Shown piece after piece: positions 24,095 through 33,321 of a DNA stretch of 64,000 bases. The stretch spans positions 1,550,001-1,614,000 of the forward strand of contig NZ_LT629742.1 in assembly GCF_900104895.1 (NCBI RefSeq). The letters run 5' to 3'. The first letter of the stretch is position 1, and the number at the start of each line of letters is the position of its first letter. The notes below the pieces were generated by a model. The model was not told the origin of the DNA. It saw nothing but the letters and a program-made list of their open reading frames with translations, and made no database searches. The stretch is from Microterricola viridarii (lineage in GTDB: Bacteria > Actinomycetota > Actinomycetes > Actinomycetales > Microbacteriaceae). The position numbers and the translations under genes were made by a program.

Positions 24095-24540
24095 CCGGGG
24101 TGCTGAGAGGGAGGCTGCGCGGGGAGGAGGGCTCGAGCCTGGTGCTCACCGTCTTCTACGGCGCCTTCGCGCTCGCCCTGATCCTGATCGTCGTCGCCGC
24201 GACCTCGCTGTCGCTGGAGCGGAAGCGGCTGCTCAGCGTCGCCGACGGCGCCGCGCTCGCCGGGGCGGAGGCGTTCGAGCTCGGCGCGGTGCAGCCGGGC
24301 CCCGACGGGCTCACCGTCACCGTGCGCGACGCCGATGTGCGGGCGGCGGCGCTGGAGCACCTGGGCGCGGTTCCGCACGGCTCGCTGGAGGACCTGCGGC
24401 TCGAGCACGCGGGCACGCCGGATGGCGCCTCGGCTGTGGTCACGCTGAGCGCCTGGTGGCGGCCGCCGGTGCTCAGCGTGTTCGTGCCGGCCGGCATCCG
24501 CCTCGAGGCCAGCTCGACGGCGCGCTCGGTGTTCCGCTGA
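24091..24540 (+). CDS. TadG-like pilus assembly protein
   Basis: A 149-aa protein that begins with GEEGSSLVLTVFYGAFALALILIVVAATSLSLERKRLLSVADGAALAGAEAF, the helix-plus-ADGAALAGA pattern of TadG/Rv3660-type pilus proteins. It is short because the large C-terminal domain of Gram-negative TadG is absent, as in other actinobacteria. The GTG start overlaps the previous stop. It is the last gene of the tad operon; a stem-loop at 24581 follows. No prepilin peptidase gene is in this window. Confidence 0.86.
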   Translation: MTGVLRGRLRGEEGSSLVLTVFYGAFALALILIVVAATSLSLERKRLLSVADGAALAGAEAFELGAVQPGPDGLTVTVRDADVRAAALEHLGAVPHGSLEDLRLEHAGTPDGASAVVTLSAWWRPPVLSVFVPAGIRLEASSTARSVFR

Positions 24541-24580
24541 CCGGGCCGGGGCAGGGCGGGCGCCGAGATGGCAGGTGAAC

Positions 24581-24603
24581 GTTTTCCCGGGCGCCGGGAA
24601 GAC
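24581..24603. terminator. Bidirectional stem-loop between tad operon and MFS gene
   Basis: GTTTTCCCGG - GCG - CCGGGAAGAC: a 10-bp stem with one G-T pair, located between convergent genes. T residues are within the stem, not after it. Confidence 0.6.
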
Positions 24604-24612
24604 GTGCAGCTG

Positions 24613-25872
24613 TCATTTCGATGCAGCGGGCTTGGCAGGGTGTTCGGCGGGGCGTTTGGCGGTGCGCGGCAGGTAGCGGGGGATGTAGCGGGCGAGGATG
24701 CCGGCGCCGAAGAGCCCGGCCACCCCGGCGACGCCGCTGGCGAGGGCGAGGGTGGCGATGGCCGTGATGCCGGCCACCGCAAGCGGCGCCACGGCGGAGC
24801 CGAGGTCTCCGGCGAATCGCCAGGCGCCGAGGAACGGGGCCGGGTTGCTGCGCGGGGCGAGGTCGGCGCCGAGGGTCATCATGATGCCGCTGCCGATCCC
24901 GTTCGCGAGGGAGAGGAACATGGCCACGGCAATGAACCACGCCACATTGCTGGGCAGGTCGTGCGTGAAGGCGAGCACGAGCAGGCCGGAGCCGAGCCCG
25001 AGCATGGAGGGCAGCGCGCTCCACAGCCGCCCGTGCTTGTCCATGATCTGGCCGCTGACGTAGAACAGCGCGAAGTCGACGGCGCCGGCGATGCCGATGA
25101 TCAGCGCCGTGTCCGCCTGCCCGATGCCGATGCTGACCGCCCAGAGCGGCATGATCACGAGGCGCGTCGCCCGCATCGCGCCGACCAGCCCGACGCCGGT
25201 GCCGAGCCGCAGCAGCACGCCGCGGTTCGCCCGGAGGGTGCGGAACAGCCCGTCGGCGCCCGCGGTGCCCGGCCGCCCCTGCGGGGCCCCGAAGGTGCTC
25301 GCCGGGTCGGGCAGGAGCAGCAGCACGGCGGTGGCCGCGAGGCAGCAGACGATGAACACCCAGAACACGGCCTGGGTGCCGCCGGTCAGGTGGATGACGC
25401 CGGCGGAGAGGAACGGGCCGACGAAGAAGCCGGCCCGGAACACGCCACCCAGGGTGGAGAGGGCGCGCGCCCGGTACTGGATCGGCACATAGCTGGTCAG
25501 GAACGCGTGCCGGGCCAGACCGAACACGGCCGTCGCGAGCCCGACGATGAACACGCCGATGCCGAGCACGAGGGCGTTCGGGGCGGCCAGGCAGATCAGC
25601 ACGGCGATGACGGAGAGCAGCGCCGCCCAGATCATGGCTGTGCGCTCTCCGATGCGGGCGACGATCGCCCCGCTCGGGATGTCGCCGACGACGGTGCCGA
25701 CCATGACGAGCGCGCCGAGCAGCCCGGCCAGGGCCAGGGAGGCGCCGAGGTCGTGGGCGACGAGGGGGATGAGCGGGATGATGGCGCCCTCGCCGATCGA
25801 GAACAGCAGAGTCGGCAGCAAGGCGGCGAGTGCGACACTGCGCATGGAGAACTGGGGCGCGGCATCAGACAT
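24613..25872 (-). CDS. Major facilitator superfamily transporter
   Basis: A 419-aa 12-helix MFS protein of the drug/sugar-efflux type. LLFSIGEGAIIPLIPLVAHDLGAS in helix 1, GDIPSGAIVARIGERTAM as the loop 2-3 signature, and a second half beginning near residue 215 after a linker. The start ATG 25872 has minus-strand TAGCAT 9 nt upstream and GAGGAA between. It is divergent from prfB. The substrate is not predictable. Confidence 0.88.
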   Translation of the reverse strand: MSDAAPQFSMRSVALAALLPTLLFSIGEGAIIPLIPLVAHDLGASLALAGLLGALVMVGTVVGDIPSGAIVARIGERTAMIWAALLSVIAVLICLAAPNALVLGIGVFIVGLATAVFGLARHAFLTSYVPIQYRARALSTLGGVFRAGFFVGPFLSAGVIHLTGGTQAVFWVFIVCCLAATAVLLLLPDPASTFGAPQGRPGTAGADGLFRTLRANRGVLLRLGTGVGLVGAMRATRLVIMPLWAVSIGIGQADTALIIGIAGAVDFALFYVSGQIMDKHGRLWSALPSMLGLGSGLLVLAFTHDLPSNVAWFIAVAMFLSLANGIGSGIMMTLGADLAPRSNPAPFLGAWRFAGDLGSAVAPLAVAGITAIATLALASGVAGVAGLFGAGILARYIPRYLPRTAKRPAEHPAKPAASK

Positions 25873-25932
25873 GGTTCCTCGATGCTACTTCAGCCGCCGA
25901 GCGCGGCAGCCGCCCGACGTCTCGCGGAGTAT

Positions 25933-25938
25933 TAGGCT
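25933..25938 (+). promoter_or_regulatory. Candidate -10 box of prfB
   Basis: TAGGCT ends 9 nt before ATG 25948, so the prfB mRNA would have at most a few untranslated bases. Confidence 0.45.
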
Positions 25939-25947
25939 GGTGCCGAC

Positions 25948-27051
25948 ATGATTGAGCTCGATATATCCGAACAGATTGCCGCCCTGCGGTCCACTTTTGG
26001 CGACATTCGCGCCGTGCTCGACGTGGACGCCATCACCGCCGACATCGCTCGCCTGAGTGAGGCGGCCGGTGCCCCCGACCTCTGGGACGACACCGACAAC
26101 GCCCAGAAGGTGACCAGCGCGCTCAGCCACCGCCAGTCGGAGCTCGCCAAGATCACCAGCATCGGCAGCCGGCTGGACGACCTCGAGGTGCTCGTCGAGC
26201 TCGCCAACGAGGCCGGCGACGACGAGAGCGCCCAGGAGGCGCGCGCCGAACTGGCCAGCCTGCAGAAGCTGATGGGCGAGCTCGAGGTGCAGACGCTGCT
26301 CGACGGCGAGTTCGACCCGAGCCCGGCCGTCGTCACGATCCGCGCCGGCGCCGGCGGCGTCGACGCCGCCGACTTCGCCGAGATGCTGATGCGCATGTAC
26401 CTGCGCTGGGCCGAGAAGCACAAGTACCCGGTGCGCGTGCTCGACACCAGCTACGCCGAGGAGGCCGGCATCAAGTCGACCACCTTCGAGGTCGACGCCC
26501 CCTACGCCTTCGGCACCCTGAGCGTGGAAGCCGGCACCCACCGCCTGGTGCGGATGTCGCCCTTCGGCGCCGCGGGCAAGCGCCAGACGAGCTTCGCCGC
26601 CGTCGAGGTGGTTCCGCTGATCGAGCAGGCCCAGTCGGTCGACGTGCCGGAGGCGGACATCCGCATCGACGTGTTCCGCTCCAGTGGCCCCGGCGGCCAG
26701 TCGGTGAACACGACCGACTCCGCCGTGCGCATCACCCACCTGCCGACCGGCATCGTCGTCAGCTGCCAGAACGAGAAGAGCCAGATCCAGAACCGCGCGG
26801 CCGCGCTGCGCGTTCTGCAGTCGCGCCTGCTCCTGCTGCAGCGCGAGCAGGAGGCCGCCACGAAGAAGGAGTTCGCCGGCAACATCACGGCCAGCTGGGG
26901 CGACCAGATGCGCAGCTACGTGCTCGCGCCGTACCAAATGGTCAAGGACCTGCGCACCGACTACGAGGTCAACAACCCGAGCAACGTGTTCGACGGCGAC
27001 CTGGACGGGTTCATCTCCGCCGGCATCCGCTGGCGCAAGGGTGCCCACTAG
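25948..27051 (+). CDS. prfB: Peptide chain release factor 2
   Basis: A 367-aa class I release factor that ends translation at UGA and UAA. The codon-recognition tripeptide is SPF (residues 204-206), which marks RF2 rather than RF1; the catalytic GGQ is at about 249-251 in [24 protein letters not shown]. The frame is continuous from ATG 25948, so the programmed +1 frameshift with in-frame UGA known from many bacterial prfB genes is absent. It precedes ftsEX, as in other actinobacteria. Confidence 0.97.
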   Translation: MIELDISEQIAALRSTFGDIRAVLDVDAITADIARLSEAAGAPDLWDDTDNAQKVTSALSHRQSELAKITSIGSRLDDLEVLVELANEAGDDESAQEARAELASLQKLMGELEVQTLLDGEFDPSPAVVTIRAGAGGVDAADFAEMLMRMYLRWAEKHKYPVRVLDTSYAEEAGIKSTTFEVDAPYAFGTLSVEAGTHRLVRMSPFGAAGKRQTSFAAVEVVPLIEQAQSVDVPEADIRIDVFRSSGPGGQSVNTTDSAVRITHLPTGIVVSCQNEKSQIQNRAAALRVLQSRLLLLQREQEAATKKEFAGNITASWGDQMRSYVLAPYQMVKDLRTDYEVNNPSNVFDGDLDGFISAGIRWRKGAH

Positions 27052-27133
27052 TCCGAGCGTCACGCTTGCCGCCACTGTTCGACGCCAAGCTGAGACGTGG
27101 CGCGTCGTTGCGCCGTTTCTTCGCACCGCTGCC

Positions 27134-27139
27134 TAAGCT
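27134..27139 (+). promoter_or_regulatory. Candidate -10 box of the ftsEX gene cluster
   Basis: TAAGCT ends 9 nt before ATG 27149. The 97-nt gap after prfB therefore contains a promoter for ftsEX and the coupled genes behind it. Confidence 0.45.
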
Positions 27140-27148
27140 CGGAGGGTC

Positions 27149-28174
27149 ATGATTCGCTTTGACCACGTCACCAAGAAATACCCGGGAACCTCACGGCCGG
27201 CGCTGAACGCGATCGACCTTGAGATTCTCCGGGGCGAATTCGTCTTCCTCATCGGCGCGTCAGGCTCGGGCAAATCCAGCTGCCTGCGGCTCGTGCTGAA
27301 AGAGGAGAAACCGAGCACCGGCAGCATCCACGTGCTCGGCCAAGACCTGGGAACAATCTCCAACCGCAAGATCCCGTACTTCCGGCGCAACCTCGGCGTC
27401 GTCTTCCAGGACTTCCGGCTGCTGCCGAACAAGACCGTCTACGACAACGTGGCGTTCACGCTGCAGGTCATCGGCAAGTCGCGCGGCTACATCCAGGAGG
27501 CCGTGCCGGACACGCTGAAGATGGTCGGCCTCGACGGCAAGGCCCAGCGCTACCCGCATGAGCTCTCCGGCGGTGAGCAGCAGCGTGTCGCCATCGCCCG
27601 CGCCATCGTGAACAAGCCGCAGGTGCTGCTCGCCGACGAGCCGACGGGAAACCTCGACCCGACGACCAGCACCGGCATCATGACCCTGCTCGAGCGCATC
27701 AACGCCGGCGGAACCACGGTCATGATGGCCACGCACGAGGCGGCCATCGTCGACCAGATGCAGCGCCGCGTGATCGAGCTGAGCGCCGGAACCATCGTGC
27801 GCGATGAGCGCCACGGCGGCTACGCCACGAGCGCGGTGCCGATCCTGGCCGTCGGCCCCGAGTCCGTCGCCGCGGCCGCGCCCGCCACGAGCGCCGTGCC
27901 GACCAGCACCATGTCGCAGCCGCTCTACGTCGAGCCCGAGTTCAATGACGAGGTGACGGATGCCGCGGCCGCCGTCACTGCCGCGGCCCAGGCCGTGCAG
28001 CCGGCCCCCGCCGCGCCGCCCGCCCCGATGACGGGCAGCATGATCCGGCCGCTGCTGCCGGTGGCCAGGCACGAGGTGCCAGAACAACTGGGTCTCGCCG
28101 AGAAGCTGGGCCTCCGCGGCCCGGGCGAGAACAACGATCAGAGCAATGCACAAGAAGTGGGGCCGACGAAATGA
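27149..28174 (+). CDS. ftsE: Cell division ATP-binding protein FtsE with long C-terminal extension
   Basis: A 341-aa protein. Residues 1 to about 225 are a complete FtsE: Walker [10 protein letters not shown] (36-44), Q-loop [10 protein letters not shown], signature [14 protein letters not shown], Walker [14 protein letters not shown] and H-loop ATHE. FtsEX works at the divisome, where it activates peptidoglycan hydrolases. The remaining 115 residues are a low-complexity Ala/Pro/Val linker ending in a short conserved-looking basic/Leu segment ([14 protein letters not shown]). Typical FtsE has about 220 residues. The stop overlaps the ftsX start (ATGA). Confidence 0.95.
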   Translation: MIRFDHVTKKYPGTSRPALNAIDLEILRGEFVFLIGASGSGKSSCLRLVLKEEKPSTGSIHVLGQDLGTISNRKIPYFRRNLGVVFQDFRLLPNKTVYDNVAFTLQVIGKSRGYIQEAVPDTLKMVGLDGKAQRYPHELSGGEQQRVAIARAIVNKPQVLLADEPTGNLDPTTSTGIMTLLERINAGGTTVMMATHEAAIVDQMQRRVIELSAGTIVRDERHGGYATSAVPILAVGPESVAAAAPATSAVPTSTMSQPLYVEPEFNDEVTDAAAAVTAAAQAVQPAPAAPPAPMTGSMIRPLLPVARHEVPEQLGLAEKLGLRGPGENNDQSNAQEVGPTK

Positions 28175-29085
28175 GACTCGGTCTGGTACTCGGCGAGGCC
28201 GCCAACGGCCTGCGCCGCAACGCGTCGATGGTGGTCTCCGTCGTCCTCGTCACATTCATCTCGCTGACCTTCGTCGGCGTGGCCGTGCTCATGCAGATGC
28301 AGATCTCGCAGATGAAGAGCGTCTGGTACGACAAAGCGCAGGTCGCCGTCTACCTCTGCACCGACATCTCGCCGGGGGAGTCCTGCGCCGGCGGTGAGGC
28401 GACCCAGGAGCAGATCGACGCGGTCGAGGCGCAGCTGGACTCCGCCGTGCTCTCGCCCTTCATCGACAAGTGGTTCTTCGAGTCGCACGAGGAGGCGTTC
28501 AAGAACTTCCAGAAGCAGTTCGAGGGCAACCCCGTCACCGAGTACGTCACGGCCGACCAGCTCAACCAGACGTTCTGGGTGAACCTGATCGACCCGTCCA
28601 ACGCCGCCGTGCTCTCCGAGAGCCTCGGCACGATGCCGGGCGTGGAGACCGTCACCGACCAGCGGCGCTATCTCGACCAGATCTTCTCGGTGCTGAATGC
28701 GGCCAGTTACACCGCCATCGGCATCGCGGCGCTCATGCTGATCGCCGCCGTGCTGCTGATCGCCACCACCATCCGGCTCTCGGCGTTCTCCCGGCGGCGG
28801 GAGATCGGCATCATGCGCCTGGTTGGAGCGTCGAACCGGTTCATCCAGACGCCGTTCGTGCTGGAGGGCGTCTTCGCCGCCCTGCTCGGCTCCCTGCTGG
28901 CCGGCGGCGCGGTGGTGGGCATCGTTCACTTCTTCGTGCAGGGCTACCTCGGCAGCGCGATGCAGTTCACCAGCTTCGTCGACGTCAAGGACGCCCTCGT
29001 GGTGGTGCCGATCCTGCTCGTCGTCGGCGCCGTGCTTGCCGCCTTCTCGGCCAACTTCGCCATCTCCAGGTATCTGAAGGTCTAG
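28171..29085 (+). CDS. ftsX: Cell division protein FtsX
   Basis: A 304-aa permease-like partner of FtsE: an N-terminal helix (residues 20-43), an extracellular domain with two cysteines in a short acidic stretch ([14 protein letters not shown]), and three C-terminal helices with the FtsX signature [30 protein letters not shown]. It overlaps ftsE by 4 nt. Its TAG stop overlaps the next start by one base, which links it to the following ABC permease. Confidence 0.95.
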   Translation: MRLGLVLGEAANGLRRNASMVVSVVLVTFISLTFVGVAVLMQMQISQMKSVWYDKAQVAVYLCTDISPGESCAGGEATQEQIDAVEAQLDSAVLSPFIDKWFFESHEEAFKNFQKQFEGNPVTEYVTADQLNQTFWVNLIDPSNAAVLSESLGTMPGVETVTDQRRYLDQIFSVLNAASYTAIGIAALMLIAAVLLIATTIRLSAFSRRREIGIMRLVGASNRFIQTPFVLEGVFAALLGSLLAGGAVVGIVHFFVQGYLGSAMQFTSFVDVKDALVVVPILLVVGAVLAAFSANFAISRYLKV

Positions 29086-32000
29086 TGCCCAGCGCTCTCC
29101 GGCGGTTACTGCGTGCGCCTCTGCGCGCTGTGATCGTCGGGGCCCTGGCCGTGCTGCTGCTCGGCTCCGCGCTGCTGCAAGACGCGGCATCCGCCGCCCT
29201 GGCCGCCAGTGTCGACCCCGCCTCGCGCGGGATCTACGACATCCTGGTGACGGCGGATGCGGCCAGCGAGGCGCCGACGCTGCTCGCCCCGAACTCGCTG
29301 TACACAGGGGAGGAGCAGCTCAGCCTCGCCGACGTCGAGGCCATCCGCGCACTGGCCGGCGTGGATCTGGCTGCCCCGATCGCCCAGATCGTCGTGCCCG
29401 GCCAGCGCGGCTACCAGACCCAGGTGCGCATCCCGGTCGACCTCGGCCAACCCGTCTCGGCGCCCGAGAGCTACCGGGCGGTGTTGCGCCTGCTCGGTGA
29501 CAGCGGACTCGGCGAACGGCTGATCGCCGAGAATACCGCTGCGCTGACGCTGGACCGAGCCGACGTGCCGCTGGAACCGCCCCCGGTGGTCGACGACGTC
29601 AACTCCTCCTGCTCGATCGGCGCTGTGGCGATCCCGTGCTCGCTGTTCCCGTGGGCGAGCGCGCCCCTGTCGCGGACGGCGGTGTGGATGGAGGCCCTCG
29701 ATGGCACGTACTCGAGCACCGGTGAGAGCGACGGCCAGACGATCACCCTGCACATGCCGGCCTCGTTCAGCGGCGACCTGCGGATGACGCTCATCGACCC
29801 GAACGCCGAGCGGGCGCTGCTCGGCACCGCCGGCGGCTTCCTCGACCCGCTGATCGACCTCGGGGGCACGGCGCCGGTCGACTACGATGCCCTCGAGACC
29901 TGGGCGGCAGCACGCGACACCCCCGCGGCCCGCGCGATCAACGCCACCGCGCAGGCCACCCAGAAGTTCCATGACGAGTTCTTGGGCGGGGCGGCATACC
30001 TGGAGTATGCCCGCATCCTGCGCGAACGCGGCGAGGAGCCGGACCCCGACGCCTACACGGGCACCATGATGCCCGTTGTGCCCATGCTCCTCGCCGACGA
30101 TCTCGCCGCAGGTGCGCTTCGCGCCGAGTTCAGCGTGGAGTCGTTCGGGCCGAGCGGTCCGCTTCCCGATCCGCTCGAGAACAGCGGTGGCTACGTGCCC
30201 AACCCGCCGATTCCGGATGCCGTGCGCAACGGCGACCCGGGCGTTGCGCTGCCGCCGGTCAGCGTCGACGCATCCGTGCTGCTGAATCCCGCGTCGTATG
30301 GCGCACTCTCGCTTCCCTGGCCCGGCACGGTTCCCGGTCGTGCGCCGGAGTCGGTGTTCCCCGATTACCCGTTCTACGTGGACCTGTCCAGCCCGGTGAG
30401 CGTGCACGACCTCGCTCCGGGTGTCGGCACCGTCGGATCCGATGGGGCGCAGGAGGTGCGCCTGGATGGCGTCGGATTCCACAAGCTCGGCGGGGATGCC
30501 GGAAGCGTTCTCAACGAGAGCCTGCGCGGCGGAACAGATGTGAATCCCGACCTCGCCGGAACCGAGTCGGTTTTCGGCGTCGTCCGGGCACGCGAGCGGG
30601 GCGTGCCCACCCAGGGCGAGTACCGGGGCGGGGTCAGCGTCGGCGGGTTCAGCGCCGGCGAGCAGCGCGCCATCACCGAGCTCGCCGCCGGCATTCCGCT
30701 CGGGGCATATGAGCCGAGTGACGCCACGTTGCTCGCGACGGCGGACGACGAGGGCCTGTCGGTGGGATCCCCGGTCGCCGGCTTCGGCCCGCTCGGCCTG
30801 GCCGCCGGGCGCACGAGCGCGATCGCCGACATCAACAGCGTCGCATTCCGCAGCGAGAACAAGGTCGACGCGGTGCGGGTGCGCGTCGCCGGCGTCGAGC
30901 GCTACGACGCGGCCGGCATCAGCGCCGTCACGCAGGCCGCCCGCGAGATCGAGCGGCTCGGCTACCGTGCCACGATCGTCGCCGGCAGCCAGGGCGAGGA
31001 CGTGAGGGTGAGCGTCGGCGGCTACGCCTTCGGCACCATGGATGCCGCGACCCCGCAGAGGGTGGGGGAGCTCGGCGTCATCCAGCAGCGCTGGAGCGTG
31101 CTCGGGCCGGCCGCCGCGGCCGGAGCCGGCATCGGCGCGGGGACACAGCTGTTGCTCGGCACGGCGCTGCTTGCCGTGCTCGGGGCGTTCGCCCTGATCG
31201 AAGCGGGCGCCGTGCCGGCCCGGCGCCGGGAGGCCGCCGTGCTCCGCGGGCTCGGCTGGCGGCGCCGGCGCATCGTGGCCTGGTTCGCGGCCGAGCATGT
31301 CGTCGCGCTGGCGGTGCTGGCCGCCGCCGGCCTGGCCGCCGTGCTCGTCGCCGCCGACCCGCCGCTGACCGCGACCGTCGTCGTCGTCGTGCTGCTCGCC
31401 GGCTCGGCGATCGCGCTCACGGCGCTCGCACGGGCGACTCGGGCGCCCCGCGTGTGGACGGCGAGCGAGGCCGAGCTGCAGCACGCGCGGGGAGACGTGC
31501 GTGAGCGCGAGTTCGAGCGGCGGCCGGAGGCCCGCGTGCTCGGCACGGACCTGTCGGCTGCGGAATCCGCGCCGGCCGCCCGCATCGTGCGGATGCCGCG
31601 CTCGCCCCTGCTGTGGGGCGTGCAGCGTGCCTGGCGCAGCCCCGCCGCCTCACTGCCGCGCGCCGCCGCCGTCGGCGCGGTGATGGCACCCGTCGCCGCG
31701 CTCACCGCGGCCAGCGCCGAGCCGGGTGGGGGCGGCCCTGCCCAGCTCCTCCTCGCCGCGGCCGGAGTGGCTGCCGGCCTGGTACTGCTCGCCGGGTTGC
31801 GACAGCGCGACCGGGCGGCCGCCACGCCCGAGTCGGCCGACGCCCCCGCGGCCGTGTTGGCTGCCAGCGGCTGGCTGCCGCGCGAGGTCCGGTTGGCCGC
31901 CCTGGCCGCGTCGCTCGCCGCCCCGCTGGCCGCCGCGCTGCTCGGCAGCTATGCGCTCTGGTTCGTGCTCAGCTCTGCCGGCATCGACAGCGTCAACACT

Positions 32001-32138
32001 CCGGTCAGCGCGGCGCTGGTCGCCGGACTCGCCGCCGCACTGCTCCTGCTGCCGCCCCGCCCCCGCCCGTCTCCCTCGCCGTCAGCCGAGAAGATCCCAG
32101 CCCGAAAGGCGGCCCTGTCCCGTGGCATCGCTTCTTGA
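29085..32138 (+). CDS. Large FtsX/MacB-like ABC permease, inserted between ftsX and smpB
   Basis: A 1017-aa membrane protein. One N-terminal helix (about 12-30) is followed by a very long extracellular region of roughly 650 residues (acidic, Pro/Gly-rich, with one close cysteine pair, CSIGAVAIPC). Then come three helices near 690-800 with AVPARRREAAVLRGLGWRRRRIVAWF, the FtsX-type motif, and further C-terminal helices. GTG 29085 shares one base with the ftsX stop. It overlaps its own ATPase gene by 17 nt. MacB/FtsX-fold proteins with big outer domains often work mechanically on extracytoplasmic targets rather than transporting. The target is unknown. Confidence 0.85.
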   Translation: MPSALRRLLRAPLRAVIVGALAVLLLGSALLQDAASAALAASVDPASRGIYDILVTADAASEAPTLLAPNSLYTGEEQLSLADVEAIRALAGVDLAAPIAQIVVPGQRGYQTQVRIPVDLGQPVSAPESYRAVLRLLGDSGLGERLIAENTAALTLDRADVPLEPPPVVDDVNSSCSIGAVAIPCSLFPWASAPLSRTAVWMEALDGTYSSTGESDGQTITLHMPASFSGDLRMTLIDPNAERALLGTAGGFLDPLIDLGGTAPVDYDALETWAAARDTPAARAINATAQATQKFHDEFLGGAAYLEYARILRERGEEPDPDAYTGTMMPVVPMLLADDLAAGALRAEFSVESFGPSGPLPDPLENSGGYVPNPPIPDAVRNGDPGVALPPVSVDASVLLNPASYGALSLPWPGTVPGRAPESVFPDYPFYVDLSSPVSVHDLAPGVGTVGSDGAQEVRLDGVGFHKLGGDAGSVLNESLRGGTDVNPDLAGTESVFGVVRARERGVPTQGEYRGGVSVGGFSAGEQRAITELAAGIPLGAYEPSDATLLATADDEGLSVGSPVAGFGPLGLAAGRTSAIADINSVAFRSENKVDAVRVRVAGVERYDAAGISAVTQAAREIERLGYRATIVAGSQGEDVRVSVGGYAFGTMDAATPQRVGELGVIQQRWSVLGPAAAAGAGIGAGTQLLLGTALLAVLGAFALIEAGAVPARRREAAVLRGLGWRRRRIVAWFAAEHVVALAVLAAAGLAAVLVAADPPLTATVVVVVLLAGSAIALTALARATRAPRVWTASEAELQHARGDVREREFERRPEARVLGTDLSAAESAPAARIVRMPRSPLLWGVQRAWRSPAASLPRAAAVGAVMAPVAALTAASAEPGGGGPAQLLLAAAGVAAGLVLLAGLRQRDRAAATPESADAPAAVLAASGWLPREVRLAALAASLAAPLAAALLGSYALWFVLSSAGIDSVNTPVSAALVAGLAAALLLLPPRPRPSPSPSAEKIPARKAALSRGIAS

Positions 32139-32787
32139 ACTCCGCGCCGTGAGCGTGGCCTTCGCCGACCGCTCCGGCACCCTGACCGTGCTCGCCGACT
32201 CGCTCGACGTCGGGCTCCGCCCCGGGCGCCTGCACTGCGTGGCCGGGCCGCTCGGCTCCGGCAAGAGCAGCGTGCTGCGGGTGGCGGCCGGGCTGCTGCG
32301 CCCGACGTCCGGCACCGTCGCCTGGAACGGCGAGGAGCTGGCCGCGCTTGGTGAGGATGCCGTCGCCTCGCGGCGTGCGGCGCACATCGGCTACGTCGAC
32401 CAGGAGGCGACGCTGCTCGGCCACCTGAGCGTGCTGGAGAACGTGCTGCTGCCGGCCGTGCCTCGGCGCCGGGGCGCCGAGCTGCAGGAGCGCGCGCACC
32501 AGCTGCTGGCCGAGTTCGGGGTGGCCGAGGTCGCCTCCGCCCGGCCGGCCGAGCTCTCGCCCGGCGAGCGCCGGCACGTCGCCCTGGCCCGGGCGCTGCT
32601 GCTGGAGCCACCGCTGCTCATCCTCGACGAGCCGACGACGGGCCTGGACCGGGCGTCCGCCGACGCGATGATCGCCGTTCTGGGCGCCCAGCGCGCGGCC
32701 GGCCGGGCGCTGCTCGTCGCCTCGGTCGACCAAGCGCTGGTCGACGCGGCCGATGTGCGCTCCACACTGGGCGGCGGCATCCGTTAG
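32122..32787 (+). CDS. ABC transporter ATPase partner of the 1017-aa permease
   Basis: A 221-aa ATPase: Walker [10 protein letters not shown], signature [16 protein letters not shown], Walker [13 protein letters not shown]. The H-loop reads VASVDQ, without the usual histidine, which may lower ATPase activity. GTG 32122 lies 17 nt inside the permease gene with AAAGGCGG upstream. It forms the LolD/MacB-type half of the transporter. The smpB promoter overlaps its stop codon. Confidence 0.88.
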   Translation: MASLLELRAVSVAFADRSGTLTVLADSLDVGLRPGRLHCVAGPLGSGKSSVLRVAAGLLRPTSGTVAWNGEELAALGEDAVASRRAAHIGYVDQEATLLGHLSVLENVLLPAVPRRRGAELQERAHQLLAEFGVAEVASARPAELSPGERRHVALARALLLEPPLLILDEPTTGLDRASADAMIAVLGAQRAAGRALLVASVDQALVDAADVRSTLGGGIR

Positions 32788-32790
32788 AGT
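32785..32790 (+). promoter_or_regulatory. Candidate -10 box of smpB
   Basis: TAGAGT includes the stop codon of the ATPase gene and would give smpB a leader of about 45 nt with AGAAGGAG 7 nt before its GTG. Confidence 0.35.
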
Positions 32791-32842
32791 GAAAGGCTGC
32801 TCGGCACCCGCCGGGCCACCCCCAAGACAGAAGGAGCCCGTC

Positions 32843-33319
32843 GTGCCCAGGGAACGTGGCGAGAAGGTCGTGGCCACCAATCGCAAGGCCCGCCACGACT
32901 ACACGATCGAGGACACCTACGAGGCAGGCATGTCGCTCTCGGGGACCGAGGTCAAGTCATTGCGCGCCGGCCGGGCCAGCCTGGTCGACGGCTACGCCTT
33001 CATCGAGGGCGGCGAGATCTGGCTCGACGCCGTGCACATCCCCGAGTACTCTGGCGGCACCTGGACGAACCACCCGCCGCGGCGCAAGCGCAAGCTGCTG
33101 CTGCACAAGCAGGAGATCGTCAAGATCAGCCACAAGACCAAAGAGGGCGGCTACACCCTCATCCCGCTGCAGATCTACTTCAAGGATGGCCGCGCCAAGG
33201 TCGAGCTTGCGGTGGCGAAGGGCAAGAAGGAATACGACAAGCGCCAGGCGCTGCGTGAACGTCAGGACAAGCGTGAGTCCGACCGGGCGATCGCCAGCAG
33301 GAAGAATCTCGGAGACTGA
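32843..33319 (+). CDS. smpB: SsrA-binding protein SmpB
   Basis: A 158-aa protein that binds tmRNA and delivers it to stalled ribosomes. [33 protein letters not shown] and the basic tail [25 protein letters not shown] are family hallmarks. GTG 32843 is chosen because AGAAGGAG lies 7 nt upstream. Its RNA partner ssrA is 3.5 kb downstream. ftsEX-smpB is the usual actinobacterial order, here split by an extra ABC pair. Confidence 0.97.
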   Translation: MPRERGEKVVATNRKARHDYTIEDTYEAGMSLSGTEVKSLRAGRASLVDGYAFIEGGEIWLDAVHIPEYSGGTWTNHPPRRKRKLLLHKQEIVKISHKTKEGGYTLIPLQIYFKDGRAKVELAVAKGKKEYDKRQALRERQDKRESDRAIASRKNLGD

Positions 33320-33321
33320 GC

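Noticed and set aside
25948-26060. Programmed +1 frameshift in prfB
   Set aside because: The frame is continuous from ATG 25948 through SPF and GGQ; no in-frame TGA or slippery site is present.
28470-29084. N-terminal extension of the 1017-aa permease into ftsX
   Set aside because: The sequence upstream of GTG 29085 in that frame is a shadow of ftsX; GTG 29085 shares a base with the ftsX stop, as at other junctions here.
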